Shown here piece by piece: positions 26,669-37,571 of a DNA stretch of 64,000 nt. The stretch is from Ruminococcaceae bacterium UBA7080 (GTDB lineage: Bacteria > Bacillota > Clostridia > Oscillospirales > Acutalibacteraceae). The stretch covers positions 19,662-83,661 of the forward strand of contig DKZG01000003.1 in assembly GCA_002493595.1 (NCBI GenBank), given 5' to 3'. The notes beneath the pieces were generated by a model, which worked only from the letters and a program-made list of their open reading frames with translations, was not told the DNA's origin and ran no database searches. Within the stretch, counting starts at the first letter, position 1. Every line of letters starts with the position of its first letter. Made by a program: the position numbers and the translations under genes.

Positions 26669-27639
26669 TTAATTTCATCATCCTCGGGATTATCAGTTAT
26701 AACGGCCTTAAGCGACTCGATTCCAACCTCAATGATTTCATCGTCAGGCTCTTTCGTGGTCAGACGCTGCATCCACAAACCCGGTGCAGACAGTATTTTG
26801 ACCAAAAGATTATCATGCCTGCCTGCATATTTAATAAATTCATAGCCTATACCCATAATAATCGGCAGCATAGGCAATTTTATAAGCATCCATAAAATTG
26901 TATTCTCTTTAATCTCATCAGGAACTATAAGAGAAAGCAGACTTATAAACACTATACTGAAAATAAGCATTACAAAAATAAACGATGTGCCGCATCTTGG
27001 ATGAAAACGTGAACAATTTTTGACATTATCAATCGTAAGATCAAGTCCGGCTTCATAACAGGCAATTGACTTATGCTCGGCACCATGATACATAAACGTA
27101 CGCTTTATATCCTTCATACGGCTGACCAATGCAATATATACAACAAAAATCACTATTTTAAGTACGCCTTCAATTGTACCCTGCCATGCATCCAAAGATC
27201 CACCCGCCAAAACATTAAGCCGATTAAAAATAAATACAGGCAGATAGAAAAAAATAGCAAACGCCAAAAGGCCTCCGATTACAGTAGCAATACCCATCAA
27301 TATATCCATAAACTTATCGCCGAGCTTATCTGTGAGCCACTTTTCAAACTGATTCATCTCAACGTTTTCCATATCCTCCATACCTGAGGCTTCGGCAGAA
27401 TACATAAGCATTTTATAACCAAGTATCATGGACTCTACAAATGCAACAATTCCGCGGATTATCGGAAAACCGAGAAATTTATATTTTTCCTTTGCGTGCT
27501 TAAATTCATGATGCTCTACCAAAATATTTCCGCTCTCCTGCCTGACAGCAGTTGCAATACCCTTTGGACCTTGCATCATTACACCCTCAATCAGCGCCTG
27601 ACCGCCTACCGAGGTCTTATGCATTTTTTTATCACTCAT
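26665..27639 (-). CDS. yqhQ: DUF1385 membrane protein YqhQ
   Basis: 324 residues. Conserved start SVGGQALIEGVMMQGP, then LGFPIIRGIVAFVESMILGYKMLMYSAE, several membrane helices, YHGAEHKSIACYEAG and SRFHPRCGTSFIFVM. Function unknown; four or five membrane spans. Commonly next to prmC and prfA in Clostridia. Its first eight bases overlap the end of the histidine kinase gene. Confidence 0.92.
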   Translation of the reverse strand: MSDKKMHKTSVGGQALIEGVMMQGPKGIATAVRQESGNILVEHHEFKHAKEKYKFLGFPIIRGIVAFVESMILGYKMLMYSAEASGMEDMENVEMNQFEKWLTDKLGDKFMDILMGIATVIGGLLAFAIFFYLPVFIFNRLNVLAGGSLDAWQGTIEGVLKIVIFVVYIALVSRMKDIKRTFMYHGAEHKSIACYEAGLDLTIDNVKNCSRFHPRCGTSFIFVMLIFSIVFISLLSLIVPDEIKENTILWMLIKLPMLPIIMGIGYEFIKYAGRHDNLLVKILSAPGLWMQRLTTKEPDDEIIEVGIESLKAVITDNPEDDEIK

Positions 27640-29176
27640 TGCTATCGCCCTTCATTTCAATACCTTTATTAATCTCCGCATCATCAGGATTTTCCGCAAT
27701 TCCTTGGAGTTCATTTTCAGTCGGTGCATTTTGAACAGGAAGATAAATGATAACAAGTGTTCCCCTGCCCTCTTCACTGTCTATTTCCAATTTACCATTA
27801 TGTAAATTAATAATTTCATTTGTTACAGCCAGCCCGATACCCGAACCGCGCACAGAAACATTTGCCTTATAAAACTTATCCTTAACATGCGGCAAATCCT
27901 CTTTACTGATGCCGCAGCCCTGATCGGCAATTGCAATGCTGATGAAGTCTTTAGCATCAAGTTTGATAAACTGCGCTTTTACAAATATTTTACTGGGTGA
28001 ACGTGAGTATTTAAGCGCATTATCAAGTATATTCATAAACACCTGTCTGAGTCTGTTTGCATCAGCATCTGCAACAGCGGGAACATCAGGAATACTGTAT
28101 TTTACCTCTATACCTTCCCGCATTGCACGCTCACAAAATGTAAACACGGTCTCGTCAAGTTCAGCAAAAACATCGGTTTTGGCAAGTTTCAGATTCATTC
28201 TTCCGCTTTGAAGCCTTGAAAAATCCAGAAGCTCTTCCACAAAGCCTTCAAGCCTGCCTGCTTCCTTGACAATGACCTCAAGGCCTTTTCGTGTCACTTC
28301 ATCAAACGAATCATTAATTCCGAAAGTCAGAGTCTCGCCCCAGCCTTTAATGGAGGTAAGCGGCGTTCTGAGTTCATGTGAAATCGTAGAGATGAAATCG
28401 TTTTTCATTTTATCTGTAGTAGATATTTCCTCGGCCATTGAATTAATTGAATCACATAAATCACCGATTTCATCGTTATACTTTTTTTCAATCCTGGCGG
28501 TATAATCGCCCTGGGCAATTTTTTTTGTTGTTTCATTAATTTCCTGTACGGGAAAAATGATGGAACGTATGAAAAAGAGATTGGAAAAAATAATAATTGC
28601 GAAAACAATAATTAACGCAAGTAAAATCAAGAAAACCATTGAACCAATCTGATTATCAATCTGTTCAAGCGAAGACATAATGCGCACAGCCCCAACTATA
28701 TCTCCGTCGTGATTCTTTATTGCACGGCACACTGACATAACCTTTTCACCGCTGTCAAGCCGGCCGATATATTTCCCGCTGCCGTCAGCAGAAACAAGTG
28801 CATCGTCATAGTCAGGCATATCCTGCTTTTCAATGGCAAAACCGCTGGATGACATAACTACCTGTGCATCACTGCCAATCACCCAAATTGTAGTTTTATC
28901 TTTATAGCTGTAGCTTTCAATAAAATCCATTGCAGACTGCTCAAGCGTCACTCCGGACTCAAGATTAGAAGAAAAATAATCTGTAGCTGTTGACGATGTT
29001 CCCGAATTAAGAATGCTCTCAACATTCGAATAATAATATGTTTTAATCGTATATGAGGAAGCAACAAATACAATTATAAAGAAAATTGCAATAACACCGA
29101 TGATATTAATAAGCCATCTAAGTGTTATTCCCTTAATTTTAGGGATATGAAGTTTTTTAGTGAATTCATTTTTCAT
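27632..29176 (-). CDS. Two-component sensor histidine kinase
   Basis: 514 residues. Transmembrane segments at about 21-41 and 179-202 enclose an extracytoplasmic sensor of about 135 residues with a single-Cache/PAS-like look. HAMP at about 203-255, HisKA with the phospho-accepting His-267 in ISHELRTPLTSIKGW, then the HATPase domain (NRLRQVFMNILDNALKYS N box, DQGCGI G1, GSGIGLAVT G2). Acts with the response regulator 36 bases upstream. The ligand is unknown; the adjoining lipoprotein may contribute. Confidence 0.93.
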   Translation of the reverse strand: MKNEFTKKLHIPKIKGITLRWLINIIGVIAIFFIIVFVASSYTIKTYYYSNVESILNSGTSSTATDYFSSNLESGVTLEQSAMDFIESYSYKDKTTIWVIGSDAQVVMSSSGFAIEKQDMPDYDDALVSADGSGKYIGRLDSGEKVMSVCRAIKNHDGDIVGAVRIMSSLEQIDNQIGSMVFLILLALIIVFAIIIFSNLFFIRSIIFPVQEINETTKKIAQGDYTARIEKKYNDEIGDLCDSINSMAEEISTTDKMKNDFISTISHELRTPLTSIKGWGETLTFGINDSFDEVTRKGLEVIVKEAGRLEGFVEELLDFSRLQSGRMNLKLAKTDVFAELDETVFTFCERAMREGIEVKYSIPDVPAVADADANRLRQVFMNILDNALKYSRSPSKIFVKAQFIKLDAKDFISIAIADQGCGISKEDLPHVKDKFYKANVSVRGSGIGLAVTNEIINLHNGKLEIDSEEGRGTLVIIYLPVQNAPTENELQGIAENPDDAEINKGIEMKGDSNE

Positions 29177-29212
29177 TGCTTGCCTGCCAATATTATAATT
29201 CTTATATTTCTG

Positions 29213-29926
29213 TTACTGCTTTGATGTTATCCACTTATAACCAAGTCCCCAAATCGTAACAAGTCTTGTGGGATTTGAAGCATTTTCCTCAATCTTTATT
29301 CTAAGGCGCCTTATATTAACATCAACGATTTTTTCATCGCCGTAATAATTTGCACCCCATACCGTTTTGAGAATATCTGTTCTTGATAGTGCAGCATTAG
29401 GATTTTTGAAAAAATATTCAATAATCTGAAATTCCACTTGAGTCAGCTCAATAAGCTCGCCATTCTTTGCCAGTGTTCTGTTTCTGAGATTAAGCTCAAA
29501 CTCATCAAGAATAATACTGTCACCCGTTGTATCATTTTTTCTGAAGCCTCTGGTCATTTCAACACGGCGGTAAACGGCATCTACCCTCGCCATAAGCTCA
29601 CTTGGTGAAAATGGCTTTGTCACATAGTCATCAGCACCAAAGAGAAGACCTGTAACCTTGTCCATTTCCTGCGTTTTGGCACTGAGCATAATTATGCCCA
29701 AGTCCGCTGATCGCTTGCGAAGCTCCTTACACACGGCAAGGCCATCAAGCTCAGGCATCATAATGTCCAAAATCGCAACATCAAAGCTATTTTGATCCTT
29801 GCTGAATTTTTCCAGTGCAACAACGCCATTTTCAGCCTGTTCAACCTCATATCCGCTTCTTGTAAGATTAATCACAATAAATTCGCGGATTGACTCTTCA
29901 TCCTCTGCAACCAATACCTTTTTCAT
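29213..29926 (-). CDS. OmpR/PhoB-family response regulator
   Basis: 237 residues. Receiver domain at 1-120 with acidic pocket Glu-8/Asp-9, phospho-acceptor Asp-54 in ILDIMMPELDG and Lys in YVTKPFSP; winged-helix DNA-binding domain at about 135-235 (ELTQVEFQIIEYFFKNPN, VDVNIRRLRIKIEE, RLVTIWGLGYKW). Strong GGAGGAATT ahead of the ATG. The partner kinase follows. Similar to WalR/PhoP/ResD types, too generic to name further. Confidence 0.94.
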   Translation of the reverse strand: MKKVLVAEDEESIREFIVINLTRSGYEVEQAENGVVALEKFSKDQNSFDVAILDIMMPELDGLAVCKELRKRSADLGIIMLSAKTQEMDKVTGLLFGADDYVTKPFSPSELMARVDAVYRRVEMTRGFRKNDTTGDSIILDEFELNLRNRTLAKNGELIELTQVEFQIIEYFFKNPNAALSRTDILKTVWGANYYGDEKIVDVNIRRLRIKIEENASNPTRLVTIWGLGYKWITSKQ

Positions 29927-29951
29927 ATTAATTCCTCCTCTGTGTTGAAAA

Positions 29952-31259
29952 TCAGTAGGGCTTAATCATCGTTTTAAGATTGTCAACTGTAAATTGAATA
30001 TCGGCTTTTTTGTTTATCTTTGCAAGATAAACGAAACCGGAATTACTTAGTATTTCTGTATAACCCTGAAGATTTATTTCACTTGGATTATATGCTGATT
30101 TTATCATTGTAATGATGCTGAAGCATTCTTCGTTTCCTTCTTTTGAAATGAGCGAAAGAATTCTGCTCTCACTGTCATACTTAACTTTTAACTTTGAAAA
30201 ATCCCTGTCATTTATCATAAGCGAATATGAATCACGCTTGCATGTGTAAGTATAGCATTTATGTTTAAGGACAGTGTTTTCATACACAGACCAGCTTTGA
30301 GCAGTAATTTGAGTAGGAAGCGAGTCGATGGATTTATCGATGGGAATCTCAATAAAACCATCGTCATCAATATCTCTGCAGCACAGAATACTGTTACGGG
30401 TGGTTTCATATGTTTCTCCGGTATCATAGCTGTAAAACGGAGAAACGATTGAATCATAATAATCAGACCAATAAATGAATTCGGTAACCATTGAATTTCC
30501 GTCAGATTTAAGCGCATCAGCATATATGCTCATGCCTTCATCCGTCATCCCCGAAGTAATATGTTCAAAAGAAATGATTGTATTATCAAGCTTCGTTTTG
30601 CCTAAAAGCTTTTTACTGTTATCTGCAAAGGAGTAAAGCTCTGCAGTAGGAGACTGTGCAGCTGAACCTATATTGAATACCACAACCTCATTAACCTTAT
30701 CCTCATTAATATCGGTACAGATAAAATCGCCTGCCGAAACCGGTTTGCAAATAGATTTAAGTGATGTTGAATTTTTCTCTTCAACCTGGGTATAGACATT
30801 GAATTTATAGCTGTTAGATTTTGAAATCACACTCCAGCAAACAAGAATTTCGCTGAAACCATCATTATTAACATCACAAAAATCAACAGATCTTACATCA
30901 CTGCCGTCGCCTTTGATACTTTCCACAACATTCCATTTGGAATTCGTTTTTTTCAGTACTGCAAGATTTGCCGTACCACGATCTGCCGAAGGCTCATAAA
31001 AGGCAATTGCCTCCTCCTGTTTGTCACCATCCAAATCATAAAAAATAAACGAAGTTGTGTAATCACCGTTTGAAGGTATTTTTATTAAATAACCTGATTT
31101 GCAATACTCGTCAACAGCGTTCTGAACACCTGCATTATCGCCGCTGGGTGATATGGGAGAGATTAAATCATCAATTGAATTTGCAAGCCTGAAGTTATTG
31201 CATCCTGAAAGTAAAAGTGATAAAGACAAAATGACTAAAACGATTTTAATTTTTTTCAT
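29952..31259 (-). CDS. Putative lipoprotein, beta-propeller-like, unknown function
   Basis: 435 residues from ATG 31259 (GGGGTGA upstream). Lipoprotein signal with lipobox LLSGC (Cys-20). The first part has repeats such as FIFYDLDGDKQEEAIAFYEP, VDFCDVNNDGFSEILVCW, DINEDKVNEVVVF and CRDIDDDGFIEIPID, which resemble FG-GAP/VCBS calcium-binding propeller blades (DxNxDG). It is 25 bases ahead of the response regulator and is the first gene of the long operon. Role unknown; sensing or envelope maintenance is possible given the neighbours. Confidence 0.75.
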   Translation of the reverse strand: MKKIKIVLVILSLSLLLSGCNNFRLANSIDDLISPISPSGDNAGVQNAVDEYCKSGYLIKIPSNGDYTTSFIFYDLDGDKQEEAIAFYEPSADRGTANLAVLKKTNSKWNVVESIKGDGSDVRSVDFCDVNNDGFSEILVCWSVISKSNSYKFNVYTQVEEKNSTSLKSICKPVSAGDFICTDINEDKVNEVVVFNIGSAAQSPTAELYSFADNSKKLLGKTKLDNTIISFEHITSGMTDEGMSIYADALKSDGNSMVTEFIYWSDYYDSIVSPFYSYDTGETYETTRNSILCCRDIDDDGFIEIPIDKSIDSLPTQITAQSWSVYENTVLKHKCYTYTCKRDSYSLMINDRDFSKLKVKYDSESRILSLISKEGNEECFSIITMIKSAYNPSEINLQGYTEILSNSGFVYLAKINKKADIQFTVDNLKTMIKPY

Positions 31260-31289
31260 TTTGTCACCCCTTTTACACATATATTGGAT

Positions 31290-31295
31290 ATTATA
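31290..31295 (-). promoter_or_regulatory. Probable -10 box of the 13-gene operon
   Basis: Minus-strand TATAAT (31290-31295), about 30 bases ahead of the lipoprotein start. The matching -35 is poor (T-rich, TTTATT at 17-bp spacing), so it is only a tentative promoter. Confidence 0.4.
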
Positions 31296-31372
31296 ACAGA
31301 AAAAGAAAATAAAATAAACATAAATTTAAAAAATGTTAACAAGAATTACATTTAAAACAACGAAATATAAAA

Positions 31373-31415
31373 AGAAAGCCCTTGCAAATATAAAATTTTA
31401 TTATATCAGCAAGGG
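31373..31415 (-). terminator. Terminator after the DUF2804 gene
   Basis: Stem CCCTTGC/GCAAGGG (31379-31385 with 31409-31415) with an AT-rich inner part that can pair further; on the minus strand it is followed by CTTTCTTTTTATA. Separates the DUF2804 gene from the long operon downstream. Confidence 0.65.
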
Positions 31416-31430
31416 ATCTATATATTCAAA

Positions 31431-32456
31431 TCAGTATTTATTATGTACCTTTTCGGCAAAACAAAGAAAATCCTTAATCTCAATAACTGTACCATCATCA
31501 AGAATCGCTTTACCTGTCATTCTGCCGAATACCTGATGCTGGTCTGTTATAATTATACCTACACTTGTATAGTCGCATCGGTCAATAATCGGCACGAAAT
31601 CCATTTCAAATCTTCCGTCGGATGATGTAAATGTCCACGGGTCAATAAAATTCTCACTGATATGGAATGTTACATCATCAATTTTATGCGCAACACCATC
31701 ATAAAAAATAACATTCTCACTTGCTGCAGAAGTATCGCCGAAACCGTATCCGATGTTAAAGCCAAAGCGATGACCGTCAACAGTACCCGAACCTGAGCCC
31801 CAATACCAGTAATTATCATAGGTCCACACGCCCCTGCCCCAATCAAGTCCGCCAAAATCAGTATCGGGACAGAAATCATAAACTTTACCATCATACTCCA
31901 CCTTGCCGGAAGCGGGCATACAGTTAATTTTTTGATTGTAATAAAAGGCCTTTTTATCCTCCGCCCATGGAGTAGCTATAACCATTGTATCTTCATCCGG
32001 GTTATCAAGGGTAATATTCACTTTAAGACCCTTGCCGGCATCAAAGCTCGGATAATCGCAGCGGATAATACGCTTATTATCCTTTACTAAATATTCCAAA
32101 GCAAGTTTTTTATTTTTTACTTTGACATCACCATTCTCCGATGTCGGAGGCAGTGCAAGTTTACCCATGGGAAAAGGTGCAAGAACCGGCTGTGTATGCT
32201 CCCACGCTTTATTGAAATCAAGAAAGCTTACGCTTTCCATTTCAAGATAACCCAAATCCGAAATGGTAAAACAAACAGCAACATTATGCTTATTTGAGAT
32301 TATATAATAATAATCCCATTCCTTAATTCTCGTTTTTCTCTTTTTAATTTCATTTCGGTCGTAAATCTGAACAAGACGCCTGCTCCAACCCGGCTCTCTC
32401 AAACTGCCGTCAGCATTAAGCAAAGGCTTGCGCTGTGTTACCTCATGATTTCTCAT
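31431..32456 (-). CDS. DUF2804 domain protein
   Basis: 341 residues covering the whole DUF2804 family: VTQRKPLLNADGSLREPGWSRRLVQIYDR at the start, KEWDYYYIISNKHNVAVCFTISDLGYLE, ATPWAEDKKAFYYNQKINCMPASG, DFGGLDWGRGVWTYDNYWYWGSGSG and NIGYGFGDTSAASEN. It resembles lipocalin/AttH-like beta barrels; function unknown. GGGG before ATG 32456. Stands alone. Confidence 0.9.
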   Translation of the reverse strand: MRNHEVTQRKPLLNADGSLREPGWSRRLVQIYDRNEIKKRKTRIKEWDYYYIISNKHNVAVCFTISDLGYLEMESVSFLDFNKAWEHTQPVLAPFPMGKLALPPTSENGDVKVKNKKLALEYLVKDNKRIIRCDYPSFDAGKGLKVNITLDNPDEDTMVIATPWAEDKKAFYYNQKINCMPASGKVEYDGKVYDFCPDTDFGGLDWGRGVWTYDNYWYWGSGSGTVDGHRFGFNIGYGFGDTSAASENVIFYDGVAHKIDDVTFHISENFIDPWTFTSSDGRFEMDFVPIIDRCDYTSVGIIITDQHQVFGRMTGKAILDDGTVIEIKDFLCFAEKVHNKY

Positions 32457-32543
32457 AATGTTACCCCTTTATAAATTTTATTGATAAAAATAAAAAAATT
32501 TATCCAAATTTATTATAGCAAACAATGATTCGAAATGCAAATA

Positions 32544-32570
32544 AAAAGACGGTGAGTATGATGCTCACCG
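32544..32570 (-). terminator. Terminator of the upp-uraA unit
   Basis: 7-bp stem CGGTGAG/CTCACCG (32550-32556 with 32564-32570), on the minus strand followed by TCTTTTTATTT; 18 bases after the permease stop. Confidence 0.8.
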
Positions 32571-32588
32571 CCAAATATAAATTTTTAA

Positions 32589-34016
32589 TTATTTCTCAGG
32601 TTCTGTTTCGGCTTCGGATTTACCGGAAGCTGTTTCAAAGTTATAATCCTTTCCGGGAAAAACAGCATTAAGCACAATACCGGCAATCGCCGCTACAGCA
32701 AGTGCTGAAAGGGTAATATCAAACTTGCCTATTGCAAAAGAAATACCGCTGCCCAGACCAAGAGCACAAACAAGAATAACAGCTGCTACGATTGTATTGC
32801 GTGCCTTTGAAAAATCAACCTTATTTTCAACAACATTTCTTACACCGATTGCGGAAATCATGCCGTACAGAACAAATGAAATACCACCGATAACCGCAGT
32901 AGGCATAAGATTTATGCAGGCTGCAAATTTTGGCGAGAATGAAAATAAAATTGCAAAATATGCAGCAATTCTTACAACTCTTGGATCATAAACCTTTGAA
33001 AGTGCAAGTACGCCTGTATTTTCACCGTATGTTGTATTGGCAGGGCCGCCGAAAAGCGATGCCATAATTGTAGCAATACCATCGCCTGCAAGTGAACGGT
33101 GCAGACCGGGCTGCGCAATATAATTCTTGCCGCATGTAGCACCGATTGCAGAAATATCGCCGATGTGCTCCATCATAGTAGCAAGCGCTATAGGCATAAT
33201 AGCTATAATCGCAGAAATAGCCTTTGAGCTGTCATGCACACCACCGAATACAGTTGAACTCCACTCAATCGGAAAACCAATCCAAGGCGCATCTTTAAGA
33301 GCCTGGAGCTTGTCCACTGAGAAAATAAGCATGTTCGGATTTCCGTTTACCGCAATAAATGTACCGCTTCCATCAACCGCAATTTCCTGTCCTACTGTAA
33401 GGGAAAGAACTACTGCTACGGCAACCGAACCCAAAAGTCCCAAAAGGATAGGAATAATCTTTGCCATTCCCTTTCCGAATATGTTAAACAAAATTACAAG
33501 TGCAAGTGCAACAATTGCAAGCCACCAGTTTGTTGCACAGTTACTGATAGCACTGGGCGCAAGACCCAGACCGATTGCAATAATGATCGGACCCGTAACA
33601 ACGGGCGGAAATATTTTCATTATCTTATTTATGCCGACAATTTTAATTAATATTGCAAGCACAAGATAAAGCAAACCTGCACATGCAACACCAAGACATG
33701 CATACGGCAGCATTTCCTTATTCGGCGTTCCGTCCTCCAGCATAGGTGCAATAGCTCCGTATCCGCCCAAAAACGCGAAAGATGACCCTAAAAAGGCCGG
33801 AACCTTAAATTTTGTAAAAACATGAAACAGAAGCGTACCCAGACCTGCCATAAGAAGCGTAGTTGCAATATCAAGTCCTGTTAAAAGAGGAACAAGAACC
33901 GTTGCGCCGAACATGGCAAACATGTGCTGAAAACCGAGCACAACCATTCTGGGAATACCAAGCTGCCTTGCGTCGTAGATACCCTCGATACCTACTTTAA
34001 TCTTTTCTTTAGCCAT
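32589..34016 (-). CDS. uraA: Uracil/xanthine permease (NCS2 family)
   Basis: 475 residues with about 14 membrane segments. NCS2 features: LGFQHMFAMFGATVLVPLLTG near the start, FLGSSFAFLGGY, TGPIIIAIGLGLAPSA and ATMMEHIGDISAIGATCGKNY with the substrate-binding Glu, and GGPANTTYGENTGVLALSKV. Proton-linked uracil import; it follows upp by 26 bases, so uracil is the likely substrate rather than xanthine. GAGGAG upstream of the ATG. Confidence 0.92.
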   Translation of the reverse strand: MAKEKIKVGIEGIYDARQLGIPRMVVLGFQHMFAMFGATVLVPLLTGLDIATTLLMAGLGTLLFHVFTKFKVPAFLGSSFAFLGGYGAIAPMLEDGTPNKEMLPYACLGVACAGLLYLVLAILIKIVGINKIMKIFPPVVTGPIIIAIGLGLAPSAISNCATNWWLAIVALALVILFNIFGKGMAKIIPILLGLLGSVAVAVVLSLTVGQEIAVDGSGTFIAVNGNPNMLIFSVDKLQALKDAPWIGFPIEWSSTVFGGVHDSSKAISAIIAIMPIALATMMEHIGDISAIGATCGKNYIAQPGLHRSLAGDGIATIMASLFGGPANTTYGENTGVLALSKVYDPRVVRIAAYFAILFSFSPKFAACINLMPTAVIGGISFVLYGMISAIGVRNVVENKVDFSKARNTIVAAVILVCALGLGSGISFAIGKFDITLSALAVAAIAGIVLNAVFPGKDYNFETASGKSEAETEPEK

Positions 34017-34042
34017 AATTTCTCCTCAATAAAATACTGTCT

Positions 34043-34675
34043 CTACTTTGTACCGAAAATTCTGTCACCTGCATCACCCAGACCGGGAATAATATAGCAA
34101 TCCTCATTAAGCTTTTCATCAAGAGCAGCACAATAAATGTCAACATCAGGATGGGCCTCTTTGAGTGCATCAAGTCCCTCAGGTGCAGCAATAATGCACA
34201 TAAAAATAATCTTTCTCGGATTTCTCATTTTAATTTGACTTATGGCATCAACCGCCGAGCCTCCGGTTGCAAGCATCGGATCAACCACGAAAACATCGCG
34301 CTCCTCAATATCCTTAGGAAGCTTGCAGTAATATTCAACAGGCATATGCGTTGTTTCGTCTCTGTAAAGGCCGATATGACCGACTCTGGCAGCAGGAACA
34401 AGCTGCAAACAACCGTCAACCATTCCGAGACCGGCACGCAAAATAGGAACAAAAGCCAGCTTTCGTCCGGCAATATGATTGCACTGGGCGATGCCGCACG
34501 GTGTCTGAACCTCAATACACTCCGTTGGCAAATCTCGTGTCGCCTCATAAGTCATAAGCATGGCAATCTCATTAACGAGCTGTCTGAAATCCTTGGTGCT
34601 TGTTTCTGTCGAACGCAGAATGCTAAGCTTATGCTGAATAAGCGGATGCTCAAAAATAACTACTTTTCTCGGCAT
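34043..34675 (-). CDS. upp: Uracil phosphoribosyltransferase
   Basis: 210 residues from ATG 34675 (GGAGG eight bases upstream; earlier in-frame ATGs are too close to or inside that site). PRPP-binding loop [16 protein letters not shown] near 125-140, uracil-binding [15 protein letters not shown] at the C-terminus, and [14 protein letters not shown]. It converts uracil plus PRPP to UMP, so together with the permease it forms a uracil salvage unit with its own promoter. Confidence 0.96.
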   Translation of the reverse strand: MPRKVVIFEHPLIQHKLSILRSTETSTKDFRQLVNEIAMLMTYEATRDLPTECIEVQTPCGIAQCNHIAGRKLAFVPILRAGLGMVDGCLQLVPAARVGHIGLYRDETTHMPVEYYCKLPKDIEERDVFVVDPMLATGGSAVDAISQIKMRNPRKIIFMCIIAAPEGLDALKEAHPDVDIYCAALDEKLNEDCYIIPGLGDAGDRIFGTK

Positions 34676-34711
34676 GATCATATCCTCCATAATAATCCTT
34701 TTATCTTTCAA

Positions 34712-34740
34712 ATAATATCATAATACAACAAACTTGACAA
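34712..34740 (-). promoter_or_regulatory. Sigma-A promoter of upp-uraA
   Basis: Minus strand TTGTCA (34735-34740), 17-bp spacer, TATTAT (34712-34717), between uvrA and upp. No PyrR-type attenuator hairpin is seen in the short leader. Confidence 0.7.
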
Positions 34741-34751
34741 GAAGTGTTACA

Positions 34752-37571
34752 TTATTGTAAATACTTTTTCAGATATTGGCCTGTATATGACTTTTTGCAT
34801 TTTGCAACTTCCTCAGGGGTACCGGCCGCAACAATACGACCGCCGCCCTTTCCGCCTTCAGGACCAAGGTCTATTATATAATCCGCGGTTTTTATAATAT
34901 CAAGATTATGTTCAATAACCAGCACGGTATTGCCTGTATCAACAAGCATATTCAAAACGTTCACAAGACGGTGAACATCTGCAGTATGCAGCCCGGTTGT
35001 AGGCTCATCAAGAATATATATCGTTTTGCCGGTGCTTCTTTTGGCAAGTTCGGTCGCAAGCTTAACTCTCTGTGCCTCACCTCCCGAAAGAGTGGTAGCA
35101 CTCTGACCGATCTTTATATAACCCAAACCCACATCTGACAGCGTTTTAAGCTTTCTGTAAATCTTAGGCTGCTGAGAAAAAAATTCGACACCTTCATCAA
35201 CAGTCATCTCAAGAACATCAAAAATTGTTTTGCCTTTAAATTTAACTTCAAGCGTTTCACGGTTATAGCGTTTGCCGGCACAAACCTCACACGGTACATA
35301 AACATCAGCAAGAAAATGCATTTCTATTTTCACTATACCGTCACCCTGACAAGCTTCGCATCGACCGCCTTTTACATTAAACGAAAAGCGATTTGCCTTA
35401 TAACCGCGCTGTTTGGCGTCGGGAGTCTGAGCATAAAGCTCTCGTATATCATTAAATACACCGGTATATGTGGCCGGGTTTGAACGCGGCGTTCTGCCTA
35501 TCGGTGACTGGTCAATATTAATAACCTTGTCAAGGTTATCAGTACCCGATATTTTTTCAAATTTGCCCGGTCGTTTTTTTGCACCATTAAGCACATTGGA
35601 CAAATATTTATTAAGTATTTCATTAACAAGGCTTGACTTGCCTGAACCGGAAACACCTGTTACCGCTACAAATTTACCGAGCGGAATTTCAACATCAATA
35701 TTCTTAAGGTTATTTTCCGCAGCTTTATGGACAGTCAGCTTTTTTCCGTTGCCCTTACGGCGTTTATCAGGAACGGGAATAAAACGTTTACCGCTGAGAT
35801 ACATGCCTGTAATTGAATTTTTACAGTTTATAATATCCTCTAAGGTTCCGGCAGCAATAAGCTCACCGCCGTGTACACCTGCACCGGGTCCTATATCAAC
35901 GATATAATCGGCATTTCTCATGGTATCCTCATCATGCTCAACAACAATCAGAGTATTGCCTAAATCACGCAAATGCTTAAGTGTTGCGAGAAGCTTATCA
36001 TTATCTCTTTGATGCAGTCCTATTGAAGGCTCATCAAGAATATACAAAACACCCATAAGAGATGACCCGATTTGGGTTGCAAGACGAATTCGCTGTGCTT
36101 CCCCGCCGGAAAGCGTTGCTGCCTCACGCGAGAGCGAAAGGTAATCCAAACCCACTGAATTAAGAAATTCCAGTCTCTCTTTAATTTCATTTATTACAAG
36201 AGTGCCTATAAGCTTTTCGCGCTCGGTTAGCTCAAGATTTTTAATAAATTCAAGCTCCTCATTAATAGGCATTTTACAGAATTCATAAATATTCTTGCCA
36301 CCTACTGTAACACTCATGATTTCGGGAGTAAGGCGCGAACCTTTACAATCGGGACACACACAGGTAGTCATAACCTGTTCGATATCGCTTCTGGCCCAGT
36401 CGGAAGTTGTTTCGTCATAACGTCTCTTAAGATTTGACACAATACCCTCAAATGAATTCTTATATGTGCCTGAACCATAAGATGTAACACGCTTCATCGT
36501 AAGCTTTTTATCGCCTGTACCATAAAGAATAGCATGGAGCCCTTCTTTCGAAATCATTTCAATGGGAACATCCAGCGAAAAACCATATGCCTTTGCTAGG
36601 CCTTCATAATACATCTTGGCAATTGAACTGTCATTTATACTCCAGCCTGAAGCTTTAATTGCCCCCTGATTAATAGACAGTTTTTTATTTGGTATAATCA
36701 GTTGGGGATCTATTTCTCTATATGCACCGAGACCCGCGCACTTTTTGCAAGCACCGAAGGGATTATTAAAAGAAAACATACGCGGGCTCATTTCCTCAAT
36801 AACTGCACCATGCTCGGGACATGCATAATTAAGAGAAAACAACTCTTCCCTGTCACCGACAATATCAATTATAACAACACCGTCCGAAAGGTGAGTTGCC
36901 GTTTCAATAGAATCAGTCAAACGTGATTTAATGCTTTCATTTATAGTAAGTCGATCGACAATAACCTCTATGTTATGTTTTTTGTTTTTATCAAGCCTGA
37001 TATCCTCTGAAAGATCATAGACTGCACCGTCAACACGAACTCGGACAAAACCTGATTTTCGAACGCCGTCAAGCTCCTTCACATACTCGCCTTTTCTTCC
37101 TCTTACTATAGGCGATAAAATTTGAATTTTTGTTTTATCCTCCAGCTTCATTACCGAATCAACAATCTGATCCACTGTCTGCTGCGTAATTTCTCTGCCG
37201 CATTTGGTACAATGCGGTATTCCGATTCTTGCATAAAGAAGCCTAAGGTAATCATAAATTTCCGTAACCGTGCCCACTGTTGAACGCGGATTTCGGCTGG
37301 TGGTCTTTTGGTCAATGGAGATAGCCGGAGAAAGTCCGTCAATATAATCCACATCCGGTTTTTCCATCTGGCCTAAAAATTGCCGGGCATAGGAGGAAAG
37401 CGATTCAACATATCTGCGCTGACCCTCTGCATAAATCGTATCAAAAGCCAAACTTGACTTGCCTGAACCGGATAAACCGGTAAATACAATCAGCTTATCT
37501 CTCGGAATTTCAACATCAATGTTCTTTAGATTATGCTCGCGCGCACCTTTAATAACTATATTCTTTATCAT
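34752..37571 (-). CDS. uvrA: Excinuclease ABC subunit A
   Basis: 939 residues from ATG 37571, which overlaps the MATE stop. Two ABC modules: Walker [15 protein letters not shown] near 32 and [13 protein letters not shown] near 640, signature [17 protein letters not shown] and [15 protein letters not shown], Walker [13 protein letters not shown] and [12 protein letters not shown]. Zinc-finger Cys pairs CTKCG, CVCPDC and CEACQGDG...CEVC. Damage-recognition ATPase of nucleotide excision repair with UvrB, which is encoded in the same run, separated only by a transporter gene. Confidence 0.97.
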   Translation of the reverse strand: MIKNIVIKGAREHNLKNIDVEIPRDKLIVFTGLSGSGKSSLAFDTIYAEGQRRYVESLSSYARQFLGQMEKPDVDYIDGLSPAISIDQKTTSRNPRSTVGTVTEIYDYLRLLYARIGIPHCTKCGREITQQTVDQIVDSVMKLEDKTKIQILSPIVRGRKGEYVKELDGVRKSGFVRVRVDGAVYDLSEDIRLDKNKKHNIEVIVDRLTINESIKSRLTDSIETATHLSDGVVIIDIVGDREELFSLNYACPEHGAVIEEMSPRMFSFNNPFGACKKCAGLGAYREIDPQLIIPNKKLSINQGAIKASGWSINDSSIAKMYYEGLAKAYGFSLDVPIEMISKEGLHAILYGTGDKKLTMKRVTSYGSGTYKNSFEGIVSNLKRRYDETTSDWARSDIEQVMTTCVCPDCKGSRLTPEIMSVTVGGKNIYEFCKMPINEELEFIKNLELTEREKLIGTLVINEIKERLEFLNSVGLDYLSLSREAATLSGGEAQRIRLATQIGSSLMGVLYILDEPSIGLHQRDNDKLLATLKHLRDLGNTLIVVEHDEDTMRNADYIVDIGPGAGVHGGELIAAGTLEDIINCKNSITGMYLSGKRFIPVPDKRRKGNGKKLTVHKAAENNLKNIDVEIPLGKFVAVTGVSGSGKSSLVNEILNKYLSNVLNGAKKRPGKFEKISGTDNLDKVINIDQSPIGRTPRSNPATYTGVFNDIRELYAQTPDAKQRGYKANRFSFNVKGGRCEACQGDGIVKIEMHFLADVYVPCEVCAGKRYNRETLEVKFKGKTIFDVLEMTVDEGVEFFSQQPKIYRKLKTLSDVGLGYIKIGQSATTLSGGEAQRVKLATELAKRSTGKTIYILDEPTTGLHTADVHRLVNVLNMLVDTGNTVLVIEHNLDIIKTADYIIDLGPEGGKGGGRIVAAGTPEEVAKCKKSYTGQYLKKYLQ

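Noticed and set aside
34676..34751. PyrR-type attenuator or riboswitch ahead of upp-uraA
   Set aside because: The leader is about 30 bases and has no stem-loop pair.
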